A stretch of 64,000 nucleotides of DNA from Modestobacter sp. VKM Ac-2977 (GCF_026968045.1 NZ_JAPVBQ010000001.1:1129238-1193237); one strand, 5' to 3'; positions 9,593-19,107 are shown, counted from the first letter of the stretch. Numbers and translations are program-made. Notes: a model not told the origin generated them from the sequence alone.

Positions 9593-10090
9593 ATGTCGAC
9601 AGGAGCACCGCCGGTGCGGGTGGCCGACGACGCCGACCTGCAGCAGCTCCCGGCCGTCGAGGCCGCCGCTGACGAGCTGTTCGTCCCGCTGGGCATCACC
9701 GACCTCCCGCTGCCGGCGACCGCCGAGGAGCGCGCCCGGGCCTGGCGGGTGCTGGTCGCCGGCCGCCCGGTCACCGGGTTCGCCGTCCTGGAGCTGGTGG
9801 ACGGCGCCGTCCACCTCGAGCAGCTGTCGGTGCACCCGGCGCACGGCAGGCGGGGGATCGGCACCGCGCTGCTGGCGGCCACCCTGGAGACGGCCCGGCA
9901 GCACGGCACCGACCGGGTCACGCTGCTCACCTACGCCGACGTCCCGTGGAACGCCCCGTTCTACGCCCGGCGGGGGTGGGTGGTGACCACCGAGCTCACT
10001 CCCGGCCTGCAGGCCTTGCGCCGCCGGGAGACCGAGCTCGGACTGGACCGGCACGGGCCGCGGGTGGCGATGGTCGGGCCGACCACCTGA
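9593..10090 (+). CDS. GNAT family N-acetyltransferase
   Basis: 165-aa acetyl-CoA-dependent acetyltransferase. The acetyl-CoA pyrophosphate loop is seen as LSVHPAHGRRGIGTALL (V-x-P-x-x-x-GRGIG type), followed by the helix AATLETARQHG and the motif-B region TYADVPWNAPFYARRGWVV. These are the core GNAT motifs A and B, so the fold call is strong but the substrate is unknown. ATG 9593 has only a weak ribosome-binding site; a 24-bp palindrome ends 11 bases before it and could repress it. The next gene follows after 36 bases and may be cotranscribed. Confidence 0.85.
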   Translation: MSTGAPPVRVADDADLQQLPAVEAAADELFVPLGITDLPLPATAEERARAWRVLVAGRPVTGFAVLELVDGAVHLEQLSVHPAHGRRGIGTALLAATLETARQHGTDRVTLLTYADVPWNAPFYARRGWVVTTELTPGLQALRRRETELGLDRHGPRVAMVGPTT

Positions 10091-10126
10091 GGTTGCAGCC
10101 GACGGTGGGCGGGGCACAACGGGTCC

Positions 10127-11245
10127 ATGACACAGAGCGCCGCCGACCTGCAGACCGATCGCACCTCCGGTGAGCTGGAGGTGGTGCACGCCTTCACCGA
10201 GGGGCCGATGCCGACCGGGGTGTCGGTGTCGCACACCGGCCGGGTCTTCGTGAACTTCCCGAAGTGGGGCGACGACGTGCGCGCCACCGTCGCCGAGATC
10301 CGGGACGGCGAGGTGGTCGACTTCCCCGACGAGAAGTGGAACTCGCCCGCCGGCGACGACGACCGCAACGCCTTCGTGAGCGTGCAGAGCATCGTCGTCG
10401 ACCCGGCCGACCGGCTCTGGGTGCTCGACACCGGCTCCCCGCTCTTCCAGCCCACCCAGGTCGGGGGCCCGAAGCTGGTCTGCGTCGACCTGAGCACCGA
10501 CACCGTCGTGGAGACGATCGTCTTCCCGCGGGAGACCGCACTGGAGACGACCTACCTCAACGACGTCCGGTTCGACCTGCGCCGGGGTGAGGCCGGGGTC
10601 GCCTACATCACCGACTCCGCCGACTCCGGCCCGAACGGGATCATCGTGGTCGACCTGGCCACCGGTGAGTCCTGGCGCCGGCTGCACGACCACCCCTCGA
10701 CCAAGGCCGTCACGCCCCCCGAGCTGCTGCTCATGGTGGAGGGCCGGCCGTTCCTGGAGCAGCCCGAGCCCGACGCCGAACCCCAGCCGGTGGCCATGGG
10801 CGCCGACGGGATCGCCATCTCCGCCGACGGTGCACGGCTCTGGTACTGCCCGCTGGCCGCCCGGCACTGGTACAGCGTGGCCACCGACGCGCTGGTCGAC
10901 CGCAGTCTGGACGACGACGCGGTGGCGGCGACCGTCGTCGACGAGGGCGACAAGGGCAGCGCCGGGGACGGCCTGGAGACCGATGACGCCGGCAACCTCT
11001 ACGCGACCGCTGGGGAGCAGAACGCGATCGTGCGCCGCCGCCCGGACGGCACGATCGAGACCGTCGTGCACGACCCCCGGCTGCTGTGGCCGGACACCAT
11101 GTCGGTGGCCACGGACGGCAACCTCTACGTCACCGCCAACCAGCTGCACCGGCAGGCGCGGTACGCCGGCGGCGTCGATCAGCGCCGGTACCCGTACCTG
11201 CTGCTGCGCACCCCCATCGGAGCCGGCCCGGTCCGCCTCCGGTGA
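10127..11245 (+). CDS. Major royal jelly protein / yellow-like beta-propeller protein
   Basis: 372-aa protein resembling the MRJP/yellow family. Seen are PTGVSVSHTGRVFVNFPKW near the N-terminus, repeated blade-like segments (DPADRLWVLDTGSP, YITDSADSGPNGIIVVDLATGESWRRL, GADGIAISADGARLWYCPLAARHWYSV) and a C-terminal DGNLYVTANQLHR segment, all typical of bacterial MRJP homologues. No obvious signal peptide. Family members bind or process small ligands and few are characterised in bacteria; the role here is not known. ATG 10127; overlapping frames in the same DNA are shadows. Confidence 0.8.
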   Translation: MTQSAADLQTDRTSGELEVVHAFTEGPMPTGVSVSHTGRVFVNFPKWGDDVRATVAEIRDGEVVDFPDEKWNSPAGDDDRNAFVSVQSIVVDPADRLWVLDTGSPLFQPTQVGGPKLVCVDLSTDTVVETIVFPRETALETTYLNDVRFDLRRGEAGVAYITDSADSGPNGIIVVDLATGESWRRLHDHPSTKAVTPPELLLMVEGRPFLEQPEPDAEPQPVAMGADGIAISADGARLWYCPLAARHWYSVATDALVDRSLDDDAVAATVVDEGDKGSAGDGLETDDAGNLYATAGEQNAIVRRRPDGTIETVVHDPRLLWPDTMSVATDGNLYVTANQLHRQARYAGGVDQRRYPYLLLRTPIGAGPVRLR

Positions 11246-11312
11246 CGGCTCCGGCCGGGGAGGGTGCTGTCCTACAGTCCCTCCCCGTGGCGACTGCAGG
11301 GCGAGGTGGGCG

Positions 11313-12167
11313 ATGAGCGGGCCGGCGGGGGAGCAGAGCGGTCCCGGCCGGCCGCTCGGTGCGGTGATCGCCGCGCTCGAGGCCCGCTACGACCCGGCGC
11401 TCGCCGAGCCGTGGGACGCCGTCGGACTGGTGTGCGGCGACCCGGAGGAGGTGGTCCGGTCGGTGTTCTTCGCCGTCGACCCGACCGCCGCCGTGGTCGA
11501 CGAGGCGATCGCCGCCGGCGCCGACCTGCTGGTCACCCACCACCCGCTGCTGCTCACCCCGGTGCACGGCGTGCCGGCCGACGACCCCAAGGGCCGCGTG
11601 GTGCACCGGCTGGTGCGCGCCGGCATCGGGCTGTTCGTCGCGCACACCAACGCCGACCGGGCCGCCGGCCACGGCGTCAGCGACGCGCTGGCGGCGGCCG
11701 TGGGGCTGGTGGACCCGGTGCCGCTGCAGCCGGCGGCCACGCCCGGGGCCGGGCTCGGCCGGGTCGGCGTCCTCCGGGAGGGGATCAGCCTCCGGCAGTT
11801 CGCCGAGCGGGTGGCGACGGCGCTGCCCGCCACGTCCGGCGGTGTCCGGGTCGCCGGTGACCCGGAGCGGCTGGTGCGCACCGTCGCCGTCTGCGGCGGC
11901 AGCGGCGGGTCACTGCTGGCCGCGGCTGCGGAGGCCGGCGCCGACGTCCTCCTGACCAGCGACGTCAAGCACCACCCGGCGGTCGACGCGGCCGAGGTCC
12001 CCGGTCCCGTTCTCTGCGACGTGGCGCACTACGCGTCGGAGTGGCCGTGGCTGCCGGTCGCCGCCGACCTGCTGCACCGGGACCTGGGCGGGCAGGTGCA
12101 CGTCACCGTCTCCGGCCGTCGCACCGACCCGTGGACGTTCCGCGTCGACGGCCGTCCCCACTGCTGA
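11313..12167 (+). CDS. Nif3-like dinuclear metal centre protein (NIF3/YbgI family)
   Basis: 284-aa protein with the conserved metal ligands of the GTP cyclohydrolase I type 2/NIF3 family: THHP in the first half, HTNAD soon after, and AHYASE near the C-terminus. Members form a toroidal hexamer with a di-metal site; the cellular role is unresolved. ATG 11313 follows a GAGGTGGG sequence. It heads a run of Nif3, zinc-ribbon and RNase H/phosphatase genes, the same neighbours as mycobacterial Rv2228c-Rv2230c, which supports orthology. Confidence 0.9.
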   Translation: MSGPAGEQSGPGRPLGAVIAALEARYDPALAEPWDAVGLVCGDPEEVVRSVFFAVDPTAAVVDEAIAAGADLLVTHHPLLLTPVHGVPADDPKGRVVHRLVRAGIGLFVAHTNADRAAGHGVSDALAAAVGLVDPVPLQPAATPGAGLGRVGVLREGISLRQFAERVATALPATSGGVRVAGDPERLVRTVAVCGGSGGSLLAAAAEAGADVLLTSDVKHHPAVDAAEVPGPVLCDVAHYASEWPWLPVAADLLHRDLGGQVHVTVSGRRTDPWTFRVDGRPHC

Positions 12168-12213
12168 TCGCACCGGGGCCGGGTGGTCCGGCGGCCCCGG
12201 CAGCGCGGGTAGT

Positions 12214-12273
12214 CGAAGGACCCCCGTGCCCCCCACCACTCGCAGGCTCGCGGTGGGACCCTGCACGGGGGCC
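12214..12273 (+). repeat. Intergenic hairpin repeat, copy 1
   Basis: Starts GAAGGACCCCCGTGC and ends GCACGGGGGCC; the outer arms pair (CCCCCGTGC/GCACGGGGG). An inner stem CCCACC/GGTGGG encloses a loop containing CTCGCAGGCTCG. It lies between the Nif3 and zinc-ribbon genes. Three more copies with a different but still paired outer stem occur in this window (15224, 23810, 63692). Confidence 0.8.
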
Positions 12274-12306
12274 GACGCTCGAGGACGTGCCCGGTAGGTT
12301 GATGGC

Positions 12307-13047
12307 GTGCAGGCTGACCACTTCGACCAGCAGAAGCTGCTGGCTCTCGCTGCGGAGGACGTCGCCCTCGCGCAACTCGCCCACCGCAAGCGCACCCTTC
12401 CCGAGCTCGCCGCCGTCGAGGCCGCCCAGGAGGCGCAGCGGGCCCTCATGGACGACGTCGTCCGGGCCGAGACCGAGGTGCGGGACCTCGACCGCGAGCA
12501 GAAGCGGCTGGAGGGCGACGTCGACACCGTCCGGCAGCGGGCCGCGCGCGACCAGTCGCGGATCGACTCCGGCGGCGCCACGCCCAAGGAGATCACCGGC
12601 CTGCAGCACGAGCTGGAGTCGCTGAACCGCCGGCAGGCCGACCTGGAGGACCAGGTGCTCGAGCTGATGGAGCGCCGCGAGGCCGCCGACGCCGCCCTCG
12701 CCACGGCGCAGGGTGGACTGGCCGGGGCACAGGCCGACCAGGAGCAGGCCGAACAGCGGCGGGACGCCGCCCTCGCCGACATCGCCGAGGCCACCGGCCA
12801 GCACCAGGCGAAGCGCGACGAGATCGCCGGCACCATCCCGGCCGACCTGCTCAAGGTCTACGACCGGGTCGCCACGCAGACCGGCAGCACCGGCGCCGCC
12901 GAGCTGAAGGCCCGTCGCTGCCAGGGCTGCCGGATCGAGTTCTACGGGACCGAGCTGGCCTCCTACCGCAACGCCGATCCGCACACCGTGCTGCGCTGCG
13001 AGAACTGCAACCGGGTCCTGGTGCGCACCGCCGAGTCCGGGCTGTGA
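12307..13047 (+). CDS. Coiled-coil C4-type zinc ribbon protein (CT398-like)
   Basis: 246-aa protein with a long charged, Ala/Glu/Arg-rich coiled coil (about residues 10-180) and a C-terminal zinc ribbon with the two cysteine pairs CQGC and CENC. This is the pattern of the C4-type zinc-ribbon family that includes chlamydial CT398 and mycobacterial Rv2229c. Function is unclear; a nucleic-acid or protein-scaffolding role is usually suggested. GTG 12307 matches the family N-terminus ([18 protein letters not shown]). Its stop overlaps the GTG of the RNase H/phosphatase gene by 4 bases, so translation is probably coupled. Confidence 0.88.
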   Translation: MQADHFDQQKLLALAAEDVALAQLAHRKRTLPELAAVEAAQEAQRALMDDVVRAETEVRDLDREQKRLEGDVDTVRQRAARDQSRIDSGGATPKEITGLQHELESLNRRQADLEDQVLELMERREAADAALATAQGGLAGAQADQEQAEQRRDAALADIAEATGQHQAKRDEIAGTIPADLLKVYDRVATQTGSTGAAELKARRCQGCRIEFYGTELASYRNADPHTVLRCENCNRVLVRTAESGL

Positions 13048-14138
13048 GCCGCCGACTCATCGTCGAGGCCGATGGCGGGTCGCGGGGCAACCCCGGGCCG
13101 GCCGGGTACGGCGCGCTGGTGAAGGACGCCGAGACCGGCCGGCTGCTCGCCGAGCGGGCCGAGTCCGTCGGCCGGGCCACCAACAACGTCGCCGAGTACG
13201 GCGGTCTCGTCGCCGGGCTGCAGGCCGCCCTCGACCTCGACCCGAGCTCGAGCGTCGAGGTGCGGATGGACTCCAAGCTCGTCGTGGAGCAGATGTCCGG
13301 CCGCTGGCAGATCAAGCACCCGGACATGAAGAAGCTCGCCGTGCAGGCCCGGGACATCGCCCGGCAGCTCGGCTCGGTGCGCTACACCTGGATCCCGCGG
13401 GCGCAGAACGGCGCCGCGGACGCGCTGGCCAACAGCGCGATGGACGGCAAGCCGGTGCGCCGCGACCTGGCCACCGAACCGGTGGTGGTCGAGGACGACA
13501 CCCAGCCGACCACGGAGCCCGCCCCCGTCGTCGTGACCGTGACCCACCTGCTGCGGCACGGGCGCACGGAGCACACCCCGGAGCGTCGGTTCAGTGGCAG
13601 CAGCGACCTGCCGCTGTCCGAGCTCGGGCGCGCGGACGCCGAGGCTGCGGCACGGCACCTGGCCGGGCGGGGGATCGACGTGATCGTCAGCTCCCCGCTG
13701 CAGCGCACCCGGCAGACCGCCGAGGCGGCCGCGCAGGTGCTCGGCGTCCCGGTCGAGGTCGACACCGACCTGCGCGAGCTGGACTTCGGCGCCTGGGAGG
13801 GGCTGACCGCGGCGGAGGCCCAGGCGAAGAGCCCGCTGGCGTTCCGGCGCTGGTCGGGGGCGATCGACGTCCGCCCGCCCGGCGGGGAGTCGGTGGCCGA
13901 CGTCGCCACCCGGGTGGCCCGGGCCCGGGCCCGCATCCTGGACCGGCACGCCGGGGAGACCGTGCTGCTGGTCAGCCACATGATGCCGATCAAGCTGCTG
14001 CTGGCCGCCGGGCTCGGCGTGGGCGAGGACGTCGTGCACCGGGTGTTCCTGGAGGCGGCATCGCTGTCGACGGTCACCTGGTCCACCGACGGCCGTACGT
14101 CGGTGCGGCTGGTGAACGACACCTCCCACCTCGGCTGA
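13044..14138 (+). CDS. Bifunctional RNase H / acid phosphatase (histidine phosphatase) fusion
   Basis: 364 aa with two domains. Residues 1-135 are a type I RNase [31 protein letters not shown] and NGAADALAN supply the D-E-D-D catalytic set that cuts RNA in RNA/DNA hybrids. Residues about 165-364 are a histidine phosphatase of the CobC/alpha-ribazole phosphatase type, with the phosphohistidine motif [10 protein letters not shown] and a second catalytic His in LVSHMMPIK. The same fusion is known from Mycobacterium (Rv2228c). It overlaps the zinc-ribbon gene by GTGA. The phosphatase substrate is not predictable from sequence alone. Confidence 0.93.
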   Translation: MSRRLIVEADGGSRGNPGPAGYGALVKDAETGRLLAERAESVGRATNNVAEYGGLVAGLQAALDLDPSSSVEVRMDSKLVVEQMSGRWQIKHPDMKKLAVQARDIARQLGSVRYTWIPRAQNGAADALANSAMDGKPVRRDLATEPVVVEDDTQPTTEPAPVVVTVTHLLRHGRTEHTPERRFSGSSDLPLSELGRADAEAAARHLAGRGIDVIVSSPLQRTRQTAEAAAQVLGVPVEVDTDLRELDFGAWEGLTAAEAQAKSPLAFRRWSGAIDVRPPGGESVADVATRVARARARILDRHAGETVLLVSHMMPIKLLLAAGLGVGEDVVHRVFLEAASLSTVTWSTDGRTSVRLVNDTSHLG

Positions 14139-14212
14139 CCGCCCGGGGAAGCCGTGGGCGTCCCCGGCTGTTGGACCCAGGAGTACCGGAGCCCGGCCCG
14201 TTGAGGAGATCT

Positions 14213-15223
14213 GTGACCGCGACCGTCGCCGCTGATGACCGCACCATGTCCGCCGCCGAGTACGAGACGTGGGCGGCCGAGATCCGCCGGCTGGCCGACG
14301 AGCGCGGGGCCGTCGTCCTGGCCCACAACTACCAGGTGCCCGAGATCCAGGACGTCGCCCACTTCACCGGCGACTCGCTGTACCTCTCCCGGGTGGCCGC
14401 CGAGACCGACGCCCGCGAGATCGTCTTCTGCGGCGTCCACTTCATGGCCGAGACGGCGAAGATCCTGTCGCCGGACAAGACCGTGCTGCTGCCCGACCAC
14501 GCCGCCGGCTGCTCGCTGGCCGACAGCATCACCGCCGAGCAGCTGCGCGAGTGGAAGGCCGATCACCCCGGCGCCGTCGTGGTCAGCTACGTCAACACCA
14601 CGGCCGCGGTGAAGGCCGAGACCGACATCTGCTGCACGTCGTCCAACGCCGCCGACGTCGTGCGCTCGATCCCGGCCGACCAGGAGATCCTCTTCTGCCC
14701 GGACCAGTTCCTCGGCGCCCACGTCAAGCGGGTGACCGGCCGGGAGAACATCTCGATCTGGGCGGGGGAGTGCCACGTGCACGCCGGCATCAGCCCGGCC
14801 GACGTCCGGTCGCAGATCGCCGCCCACCCCGACGCGGAGATCCTGGTGCACCCCGAGTGCGGGTGCACGACCTCGGTGCTGGACCTGGTCAGCCACGGCG
14901 ACCTGCCGGCCGACCGCACCCGGGTGCTCTCGACCGGGGGCATGGCCGACGCCGCCGCCGCGACCACGGCGGGCCAGGTGCTCGTGGCCACGGAGATCGG
15001 CATCCTGCACCAGCTGCGCGCGCTGAACTCGAAGACCGAGTTCATCCCGATGAACGCCCGGGCCGCCTGCCGCTACATGAAGATGATCACCCCGGCCAAG
15101 CTGCTGCACACGCTGCGCACCGGCGAGGGCGCGATCGACGTCGACCCGGACACCGCCGCCCGCGCCCGCCGCGCGGTCGAGGCGATGATCGCGATCGGCG
15201 AGCCCGGCCGCGGCGGCGAGTAG
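14213..15223 (+). CDS. nadA: Quinolinate synthase
   Basis: 336 aa. It condenses iminoaspartate with dihydroxyacetone phosphate to quinolinate in de novo NAD synthesis, using a [4Fe-4S] cluster. Cluster cysteines are seen in [30 protein letters not shown] and [13 protein letters not shown]. Other family segments are LAHNYQ near the N-terminus and STGGM. GTG 14213 is chosen over an upstream ATG (14171) because GAGGAG lies 6-8 bases before it and the family N-terminus fits. The partners nadB and nadC are not in this window; nadE is at 60.3 kb. Confidence 0.95.
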   Translation: MTATVAADDRTMSAAEYETWAAEIRRLADERGAVVLAHNYQVPEIQDVAHFTGDSLYLSRVAAETDAREIVFCGVHFMAETAKILSPDKTVLLPDHAAGCSLADSITAEQLREWKADHPGAVVVSYVNTTAAVKAETDICCTSSNAADVVRSIPADQEILFCPDQFLGAHVKRVTGRENISIWAGECHVHAGISPADVRSQIAAHPDAEILVHPECGCTTSVLDLVSHGDLPADRTRVLSTGGMADAAAATTAGQVLVATEIGILHQLRALNSKTEFIPMNARAACRYMKMITPAKLLHTLRTGEGAIDVDPDTAARARRAVEAMIAIGEPGRGGE

Positions 15224-15283
15224 CAGAAGGACCCCCGTGCCGCCCACCCCTCGCAAGCTCGCGGCGGGACCCTGCACGGGGGC
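15224..15283. repeat. Intergenic hairpin repeat, copy 2 (between convergent genes)
   Basis: Same layout as copy 1: AGAAGGACCCCCGTGC ... GCACGGGGGCC, with inner loop TCGCAAGCTCGCG. It fills the whole gap between the stops of nadA (plus) and the TauE/SafE gene (minus), so it could serve as a bidirectional terminator. Confidence 0.8.
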
Positions 15284-15288
15284 CGGGG

Positions 15289-16044
15289 TCAGCCGCGGAG
15301 GAACAGGTAGATCGACACGGCGATGCCGAACACCACGATGAGCACGCGCAGCGGGGTGGTCGGGATACGGGTCGCCACCTTCGCCCCGAGGAACCCGCCG
15401 AGCAGGGCGGCCGGCGCGCAGACGGCGACGTAGGCCCACTCCACCGGGCCCCAGATGCCGAAGACCACGACGGTGACCGACGCGGTGACCAGCGAGATCG
15501 CGCTCTTCATCGCGTTGGCCAGCTTGAGCCGGCCCAGGCCCAGCCCGAGGACGCCGACCAGGATCACGCCCAGCGCACCGCCGAAGTAGCCGCCGTAGAC
15601 GGTGGCCAGGAACAGCGCCACGTACAGCCAGGCCGGGTCGGCGTGGGCGACGCCGTCCTCCTGCTTCTTGAGCCGCTTGGTGATCATCGTCTGGAAGGCC
15701 AGCAGGATGCTGGCGAGGAACACCAGCAGCGGGACGACGGTGTCGAAGGCCTCCGACGGCGTGGTCAGCAGCAGCACCGACCCGGCCGTGCCGCCCAGCA
15801 CCGCGACCACCGAGAACCGGATCATCCGGGCCCGCTGGCCGCCGTACTCCTTGCGGAAGCCGAGCACCCCGCCGATGTACCCGGGCCACTGGGCCACCGA
15901 GTTGGTGACGTTGGCCGCGACCGTCCCCAGCCCCAGGCCGACCAGCACGGGGAAGAGGATCAGCGACCCGCCGCCGGCGATCGAGTTGATGCCGCCGGCC
16001 AGGAGGGCGACCCCCGCGGCGATGAGCAGGTCGACAGGGGACAC
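15289..16044 (-). CDS. TauE/SafE (TSUP) family membrane transporter
   Basis: About 251 aa, highly hydrophobic with seven to eight predicted helices. Family hallmarks are the N-terminal GGINSIAGGGSLILFP and the second repeat GGYFGGALGVILVG. TSUP proteins move sulfite, organosulfonates or other small anions, sometimes with a partner; the substrate is unknown. Start choice is uncertain: ATG at 16071 or 16098 would overlap the divergent gene's start at 16070, so GTG 16044, directly before the first helix (VSPVDLLIAAGVALLAGG), is preferred. Confidence 0.85.
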   Translation of the reverse strand: MSPVDLLIAAGVALLAGGINSIAGGGSLILFPVLVGLGLGTVAANVTNSVAQWPGYIGGVLGFRKEYGGQRARMIRFSVVAVLGGTAGSVLLLTTPSEAFDTVVPLLVFLASILLAFQTMITKRLKKQEDGVAHADPAWLYVALFLATVYGGYFGGALGVILVGVLGLGLGRLKLANAMKSAISLVTASVTVVVFGIWGPVEWAYVAVCAPAALLGGFLGAKVATRIPTTPLRVLIVVFGIAVSIYLFLRG

Positions 16045-16069
16045 GGCCGCGGAGCCTACTGTCCGGCCC

Positions 16070-16432
16070 ATGAGGGACGACGTGCGCGCACTGGGCATGG
16101 CGGCGGGGATGACCGCGAGCGGGGTCTTCCACCTGGTCCGCCCGCAGGCCTACGACTGGATGATCCCGCCGGAGCTGGGCGCGCCGCGTCCGTGGGTGCT
16201 CGGCAGCGGGGTGGTCGAGCTGGTCACCGCCGGGTTGCTGGCCGTGCCGGCCACGCGGCGGGCCGGTGGCTGGGCGGCGGTGGGGCTGCTGGTCGGTGTC
16301 CTGCCCGCACACGCGCAGACGGTGCGCGCGTTCCGCCGCCAGCCGGGCAAGCTGGCCGTCGCGGTGGGGCGGATCCCCTTCCAGGTCCCGATGGTCACCG
16401 CCGCGCTGAAGGTCGCCCGCAGCCGCCGCTGA
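16070..16432 (+). CDS. DoxX-like small membrane protein
   Basis: 120-aa hydrophobic protein resembling the DoxX/DoxD-like family: a short N-terminal helix (ALGMAAGMTASGVFHL), VLGSGVVELVTAGLLAVP, AAVGLLVGVLPAHAQTVRAF, then a C-terminal helix. Four membrane segments are predicted. Family members are associated with thiosulfate:quinone oxidation or redox stress, but many small ones are uncharacterised. ATG 16070 is divergent from the TauE/SafE gene with a tiny or overlapping spacer. Confidence 0.65.
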   Translation: MRDDVRALGMAAGMTASGVFHLVRPQAYDWMIPPELGAPRPWVLGSGVVELVTAGLLAVPATRRAGGWAAVGLLVGVLPAHAQTVRAFRRQPGKLAVAVGRIPFQVPMVTAALKVARSRR

Positions 16433-16474
16433 GCAGTGCCGGGATGGCCGGGGTGCGGAGGCCGGGGTCCTCGA

Positions 16475-17482
16475 TCAGCGGCCGCGGACCGGCGGCGGCT
16501 CGGGGTCGGTGAGCCGCGGGCCGTCCATCAGGCTGCCGGCCTGCTTGACCCGGCGCAGCACCGTCGAGGTCTCCAGGGTGCGCACCGGCAGCGCCCCCAC
16601 CCGGTCGGTGAGGAAGCGGTAGAGGTGGGCGGTGTCCCGGCAGGTCACCGCCACCAGCAGGTTCGCCGGCCCGGTGACGACCGCGGTGAAGCCGGTCTCC
16701 GGTGCCCGGGCCAGGGACTCGCCGACGTGGGCGATGTCCTTCGGGGCCACGCCGAGCCAGAGCATCGCGCTCACCGGGTGCCCGAGCAGCTCGGTGGCGA
16801 TCTCCAGGTCGAAGTAGAGGGCGCCGGCCGACCGGAGGGCCTCCACCCGCCGGGCCACCCGGCTCTCCGACCAGCCGGTGACCCCGGCGAGCTCGGCGTA
16901 GCTGAGCCGGCCGTCGGTGACCAGCGCGGCCAACAGCAGCTCGTCCTCCGGGTCGAGGGCGACGGGGGTCGGGGTGGCCCGGGCCGAGTCGGGGCCGAGC
17001 GCGGCGATCTGCTCCTCGCTGAGCGGGTCGTCGAAGTCCGTCCACTCGTAGGCGCCCCCGACGTAGGAGTGCAGCACCGAGAACGCGGCCAGGTCGATGA
17101 CCTGGACGGTGCGGGGCAGCCGGTCCAGCAGCAGGGCGTCGCGCTGGCGGGTCGTGCGGGGCCGGGTGGAGCAGGTGATCTCGGCGCCGCCGGCGGTCAG
17201 GCTCACCCACGAGACGTCGGGACGGCGGGCCAGGGCGTCGGCGACGGCGCCCGCGGCGGCCGGCTGCACCCGCATCCGGATGTGCCAGCTGGGCTCGCTC
17301 GCCTCCGGGGTGGTCAGCCCGAGCACCCGCACCACGCCGTCGGCCCGCAGCCGCCGCCACCGGCGGGCCACGGTCTGCTCGGAGACGCCCAGGACGGCGC
17401 CGATGCGACTGAACGGCGCCCGGCCGTCGACCTGCATGGCGTGCACGATCTGGCGGTCCACGGCGTCGAGCACGGTCGCCAT
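16475..17482 (-). CDS. Double AsnC/Lrp-type transcriptional regulator
   Basis: 335 aa made of two Lrp/AsnC units in tandem. Unit 1 has its HTH at about 5-60 (DRQIVHAMQVDGRAPFSRIGAVLGVSEQTVARR) and a RAM-like ligand domain to about 150. Unit 2 has an HTH around LLLAALVTDGRLSYAELAGVTGWSESRVARR and a second RAM domain to about 315. Such double proteins are common in actinobacteria and probably act as pseudo-dimers. It is divergent from the MFS exporter with 87 bases between starts, which suggests it controls that exporter and itself. ATG 17482 directly precedes the HTH. Confidence 0.88.
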   Translation of the reverse strand: MATVLDAVDRQIVHAMQVDGRAPFSRIGAVLGVSEQTVARRWRRLRADGVVRVLGLTTPEASEPSWHIRMRVQPAAAGAVADALARRPDVSWVSLTAGGAEITCSTRPRTTRQRDALLLDRLPRTVQVIDLAAFSVLHSYVGGAYEWTDFDDPLSEEQIAALGPDSARATPTPVALDPEDELLLAALVTDGRLSYAELAGVTGWSESRVARRVEALRSAGALYFDLEIATELLGHPVSAMLWLGVAPKDIAHVGESLARAPETGFTAVVTGPANLLVAVTCRDTAHLYRFLTDRVGALPVRTLETSTVLRRVKQAGSLMDGPRLTDPEPPPVRGR

Positions 17483-17554
17483 CCTGCACCACGGACCTGG
17501 GGATGGAGGATCCCGTCACCGGCGGGCTCCTGGCGCGGGTCCGTCGGTGGACCG

Positions 17555-17577
17555 TTGCACAGTGGGAGCATGCGCAA
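17555..17577. promoter_or_regulatory. Inverted repeat overlapping MFS start, candidate AsnC operator
   Basis: TTGCACA, 9 bases, TGCGCAA: a 7-bp inverted repeat with one mismatch, spanning the start codon of the MFS exporter gene. Position between a double AsnC regulator and its divergent neighbour makes an operator plausible, but the site is short and occurs only once here. Confidence 0.35.
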
Positions 17578-19090
17578 GTGGCTGCCGCTGGTCGCGATCT
17601 GCACCGGCACGTTCATGCTCCTCATCGACGTCACGATCGTGAACGTCGCCCTGCCCGACATGGCCACCGACCTGGACACCAGCTTCGGCCAGCTGCAGTG
17701 GGTGGTCGACGTCTACGCACTCGCGTTGGCCGCCCTGGTGCTGGGCGCCGGGTCGCTCGCCGACCTGTACGGCCGGCGCCGGGTCTACCTGGTCGGCCTG
17801 GTGCTCTTCGCCGTGGCGTCGCTGGCCTGCGGGCTCGCCCCCAGCGCTGAGCTGCTGATCGGGGCGCGGGCGGTGCAGGGCATCGGGGCGGCGGCCATGC
17901 TGGCCACCACCATCGCGCTGATCAACACCAGCTACGAGGGGCGCGACCGCGGGACCGCCTTCGGCATCTGGGGGGCCGTGGTCGGGGCTGCCGCGGCCCT
18001 GGGCCCGATCCTCGGCGGCGCGCTCACCGAGCTGGACTGGCGGTGGATCTTCTTCGTCAACCTGCCGATCAGCGTGTTCGGTGTCGTGCTGACCCTCGTC
18101 GCGGTACAGGAGACGAGCCAGCCGAACGCCCCCCGGCCCGACGTCCCCGGCATCGTGCTGTTCACCCTCGGCGCCTCGGGGATCGTGTTCGGTCTGGTGC
18201 GCGCCGCCGCCGACGGGTGGAGCGCCCCGGTCGCCTGGGGCCCGCTGGCCGCCGGCGTCGTCGTGCTGGCCGCCTGGGTGCGCGTCGAGATCGGTCGCCC
18301 GGCGCCGATGCTCGACGTCCGGCTGTTCGGCAACCGTTCCTTCACCGGGATCATGCTCGGCGCGCTGCTGCTGAACGCCGCGGCGTTCAGCGGCAGCCTC
18401 TACATCTCGCTGTGGCTGCAGTCGGTGCTCGGGCTCTCGCCGTTGCAGGCCGGGCTGGTGTTCATCCCGCTCTCGGCGTTCAGCTTCGTCGTGGCCGCCT
18501 TCTCCGGTCGCTGGCTCCAGACGCTGCCCCCGCGGTTCGTGGTCGGTGGCGGGCTGGTCGTCATCGGCGTCGCCGGGCTGCTGATGGCCTTCGTGCAGGC
18601 CGGCTCCTCGTGGCGGGTCCTCGTCCCGGGGCTGGCCGTGCTGGGCATCGGGGTCGGGGTGGCCAACCCGACACTGGCGTCCTCGGCCCTGGCTGCGGTG
18701 CCGCGCGATCGCAGCGGGATGGCCTCCGGTGCGGTGAACACCGCCCGGCAGCTCGGTTTCGCCCTCGGCGTGGCGGTGCTCGGCAGCGTCTTCACCGCGC
18801 AGGCGGCCGGCGCGCTCCGGGAGGCCGGTGCAGCCGACCCCGCGGACACCGCCTCGGCGCTCACCGCCGGCCAGGCCGGTCAGCTCGTCGGCTCGGCGCC
18901 CCCCGCGGACCGGGCCGGGCTCGCCGACCTGCTGGGCAGCGCCTACGCCAGCGGGCTGCGGGAGGTCTTCCTGGTCAGTGGCGGCGCCGGCATCGTGGGC
19001 GGGCTGCTGGTGCTGTGGCTGGTGCGCGCCCCGGCCCCGAGCCAGGGCGGGCCGCGGCCGGCGGAGTCGGAGACCGCCCCGGCGCGTTGA
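17570..19090 (+). CDS. MFS drug exporter, DHA2/EmrB-QacA (14-TM) type
   Basis: 506 aa with about 14 hydrophobic helices. Typical DHA2 motifs: IDVTIVNVALPDMA in TM1 (motif D1), GSLADLYGRRRVYLVG loop 2-3 (motif A), and AALGPILGGALTE (motif C, antiporter). It should expel lipophilic or cationic compounds by proton antiport from the cytoplasmic membrane. ATG 17570 is preceded by GGGAG. It is divergent from the double AsnC regulator, its likely controller. The C-terminal tail is Pro/Ala-rich and probably cytosolic. Confidence 0.9.
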   Translation: MRKWLPLVAICTGTFMLLIDVTIVNVALPDMATDLDTSFGQLQWVVDVYALALAALVLGAGSLADLYGRRRVYLVGLVLFAVASLACGLAPSAELLIGARAVQGIGAAAMLATTIALINTSYEGRDRGTAFGIWGAVVGAAAALGPILGGALTELDWRWIFFVNLPISVFGVVLTLVAVQETSQPNAPRPDVPGIVLFTLGASGIVFGLVRAAADGWSAPVAWGPLAAGVVVLAAWVRVEIGRPAPMLDVRLFGNRSFTGIMLGALLLNAAAFSGSLYISLWLQSVLGLSPLQAGLVFIPLSAFSFVVAAFSGRWLQTLPPRFVVGGGLVVIGVAGLLMAFVQAGSSWRVLVPGLAVLGIGVGVANPTLASSALAAVPRDRSGMASGAVNTARQLGFALGVAVLGSVFTAQAAGALREAGAADPADTASALTAGQAGQLVGSAPPADRAGLADLLGSAYASGLREVFLVSGGAGIVGGLLVLWLVRAPAPSQGGPRPAESETAPAR

Positions 19091-19107
19091 GCGGGCAGAC
19101 TCCGGGC

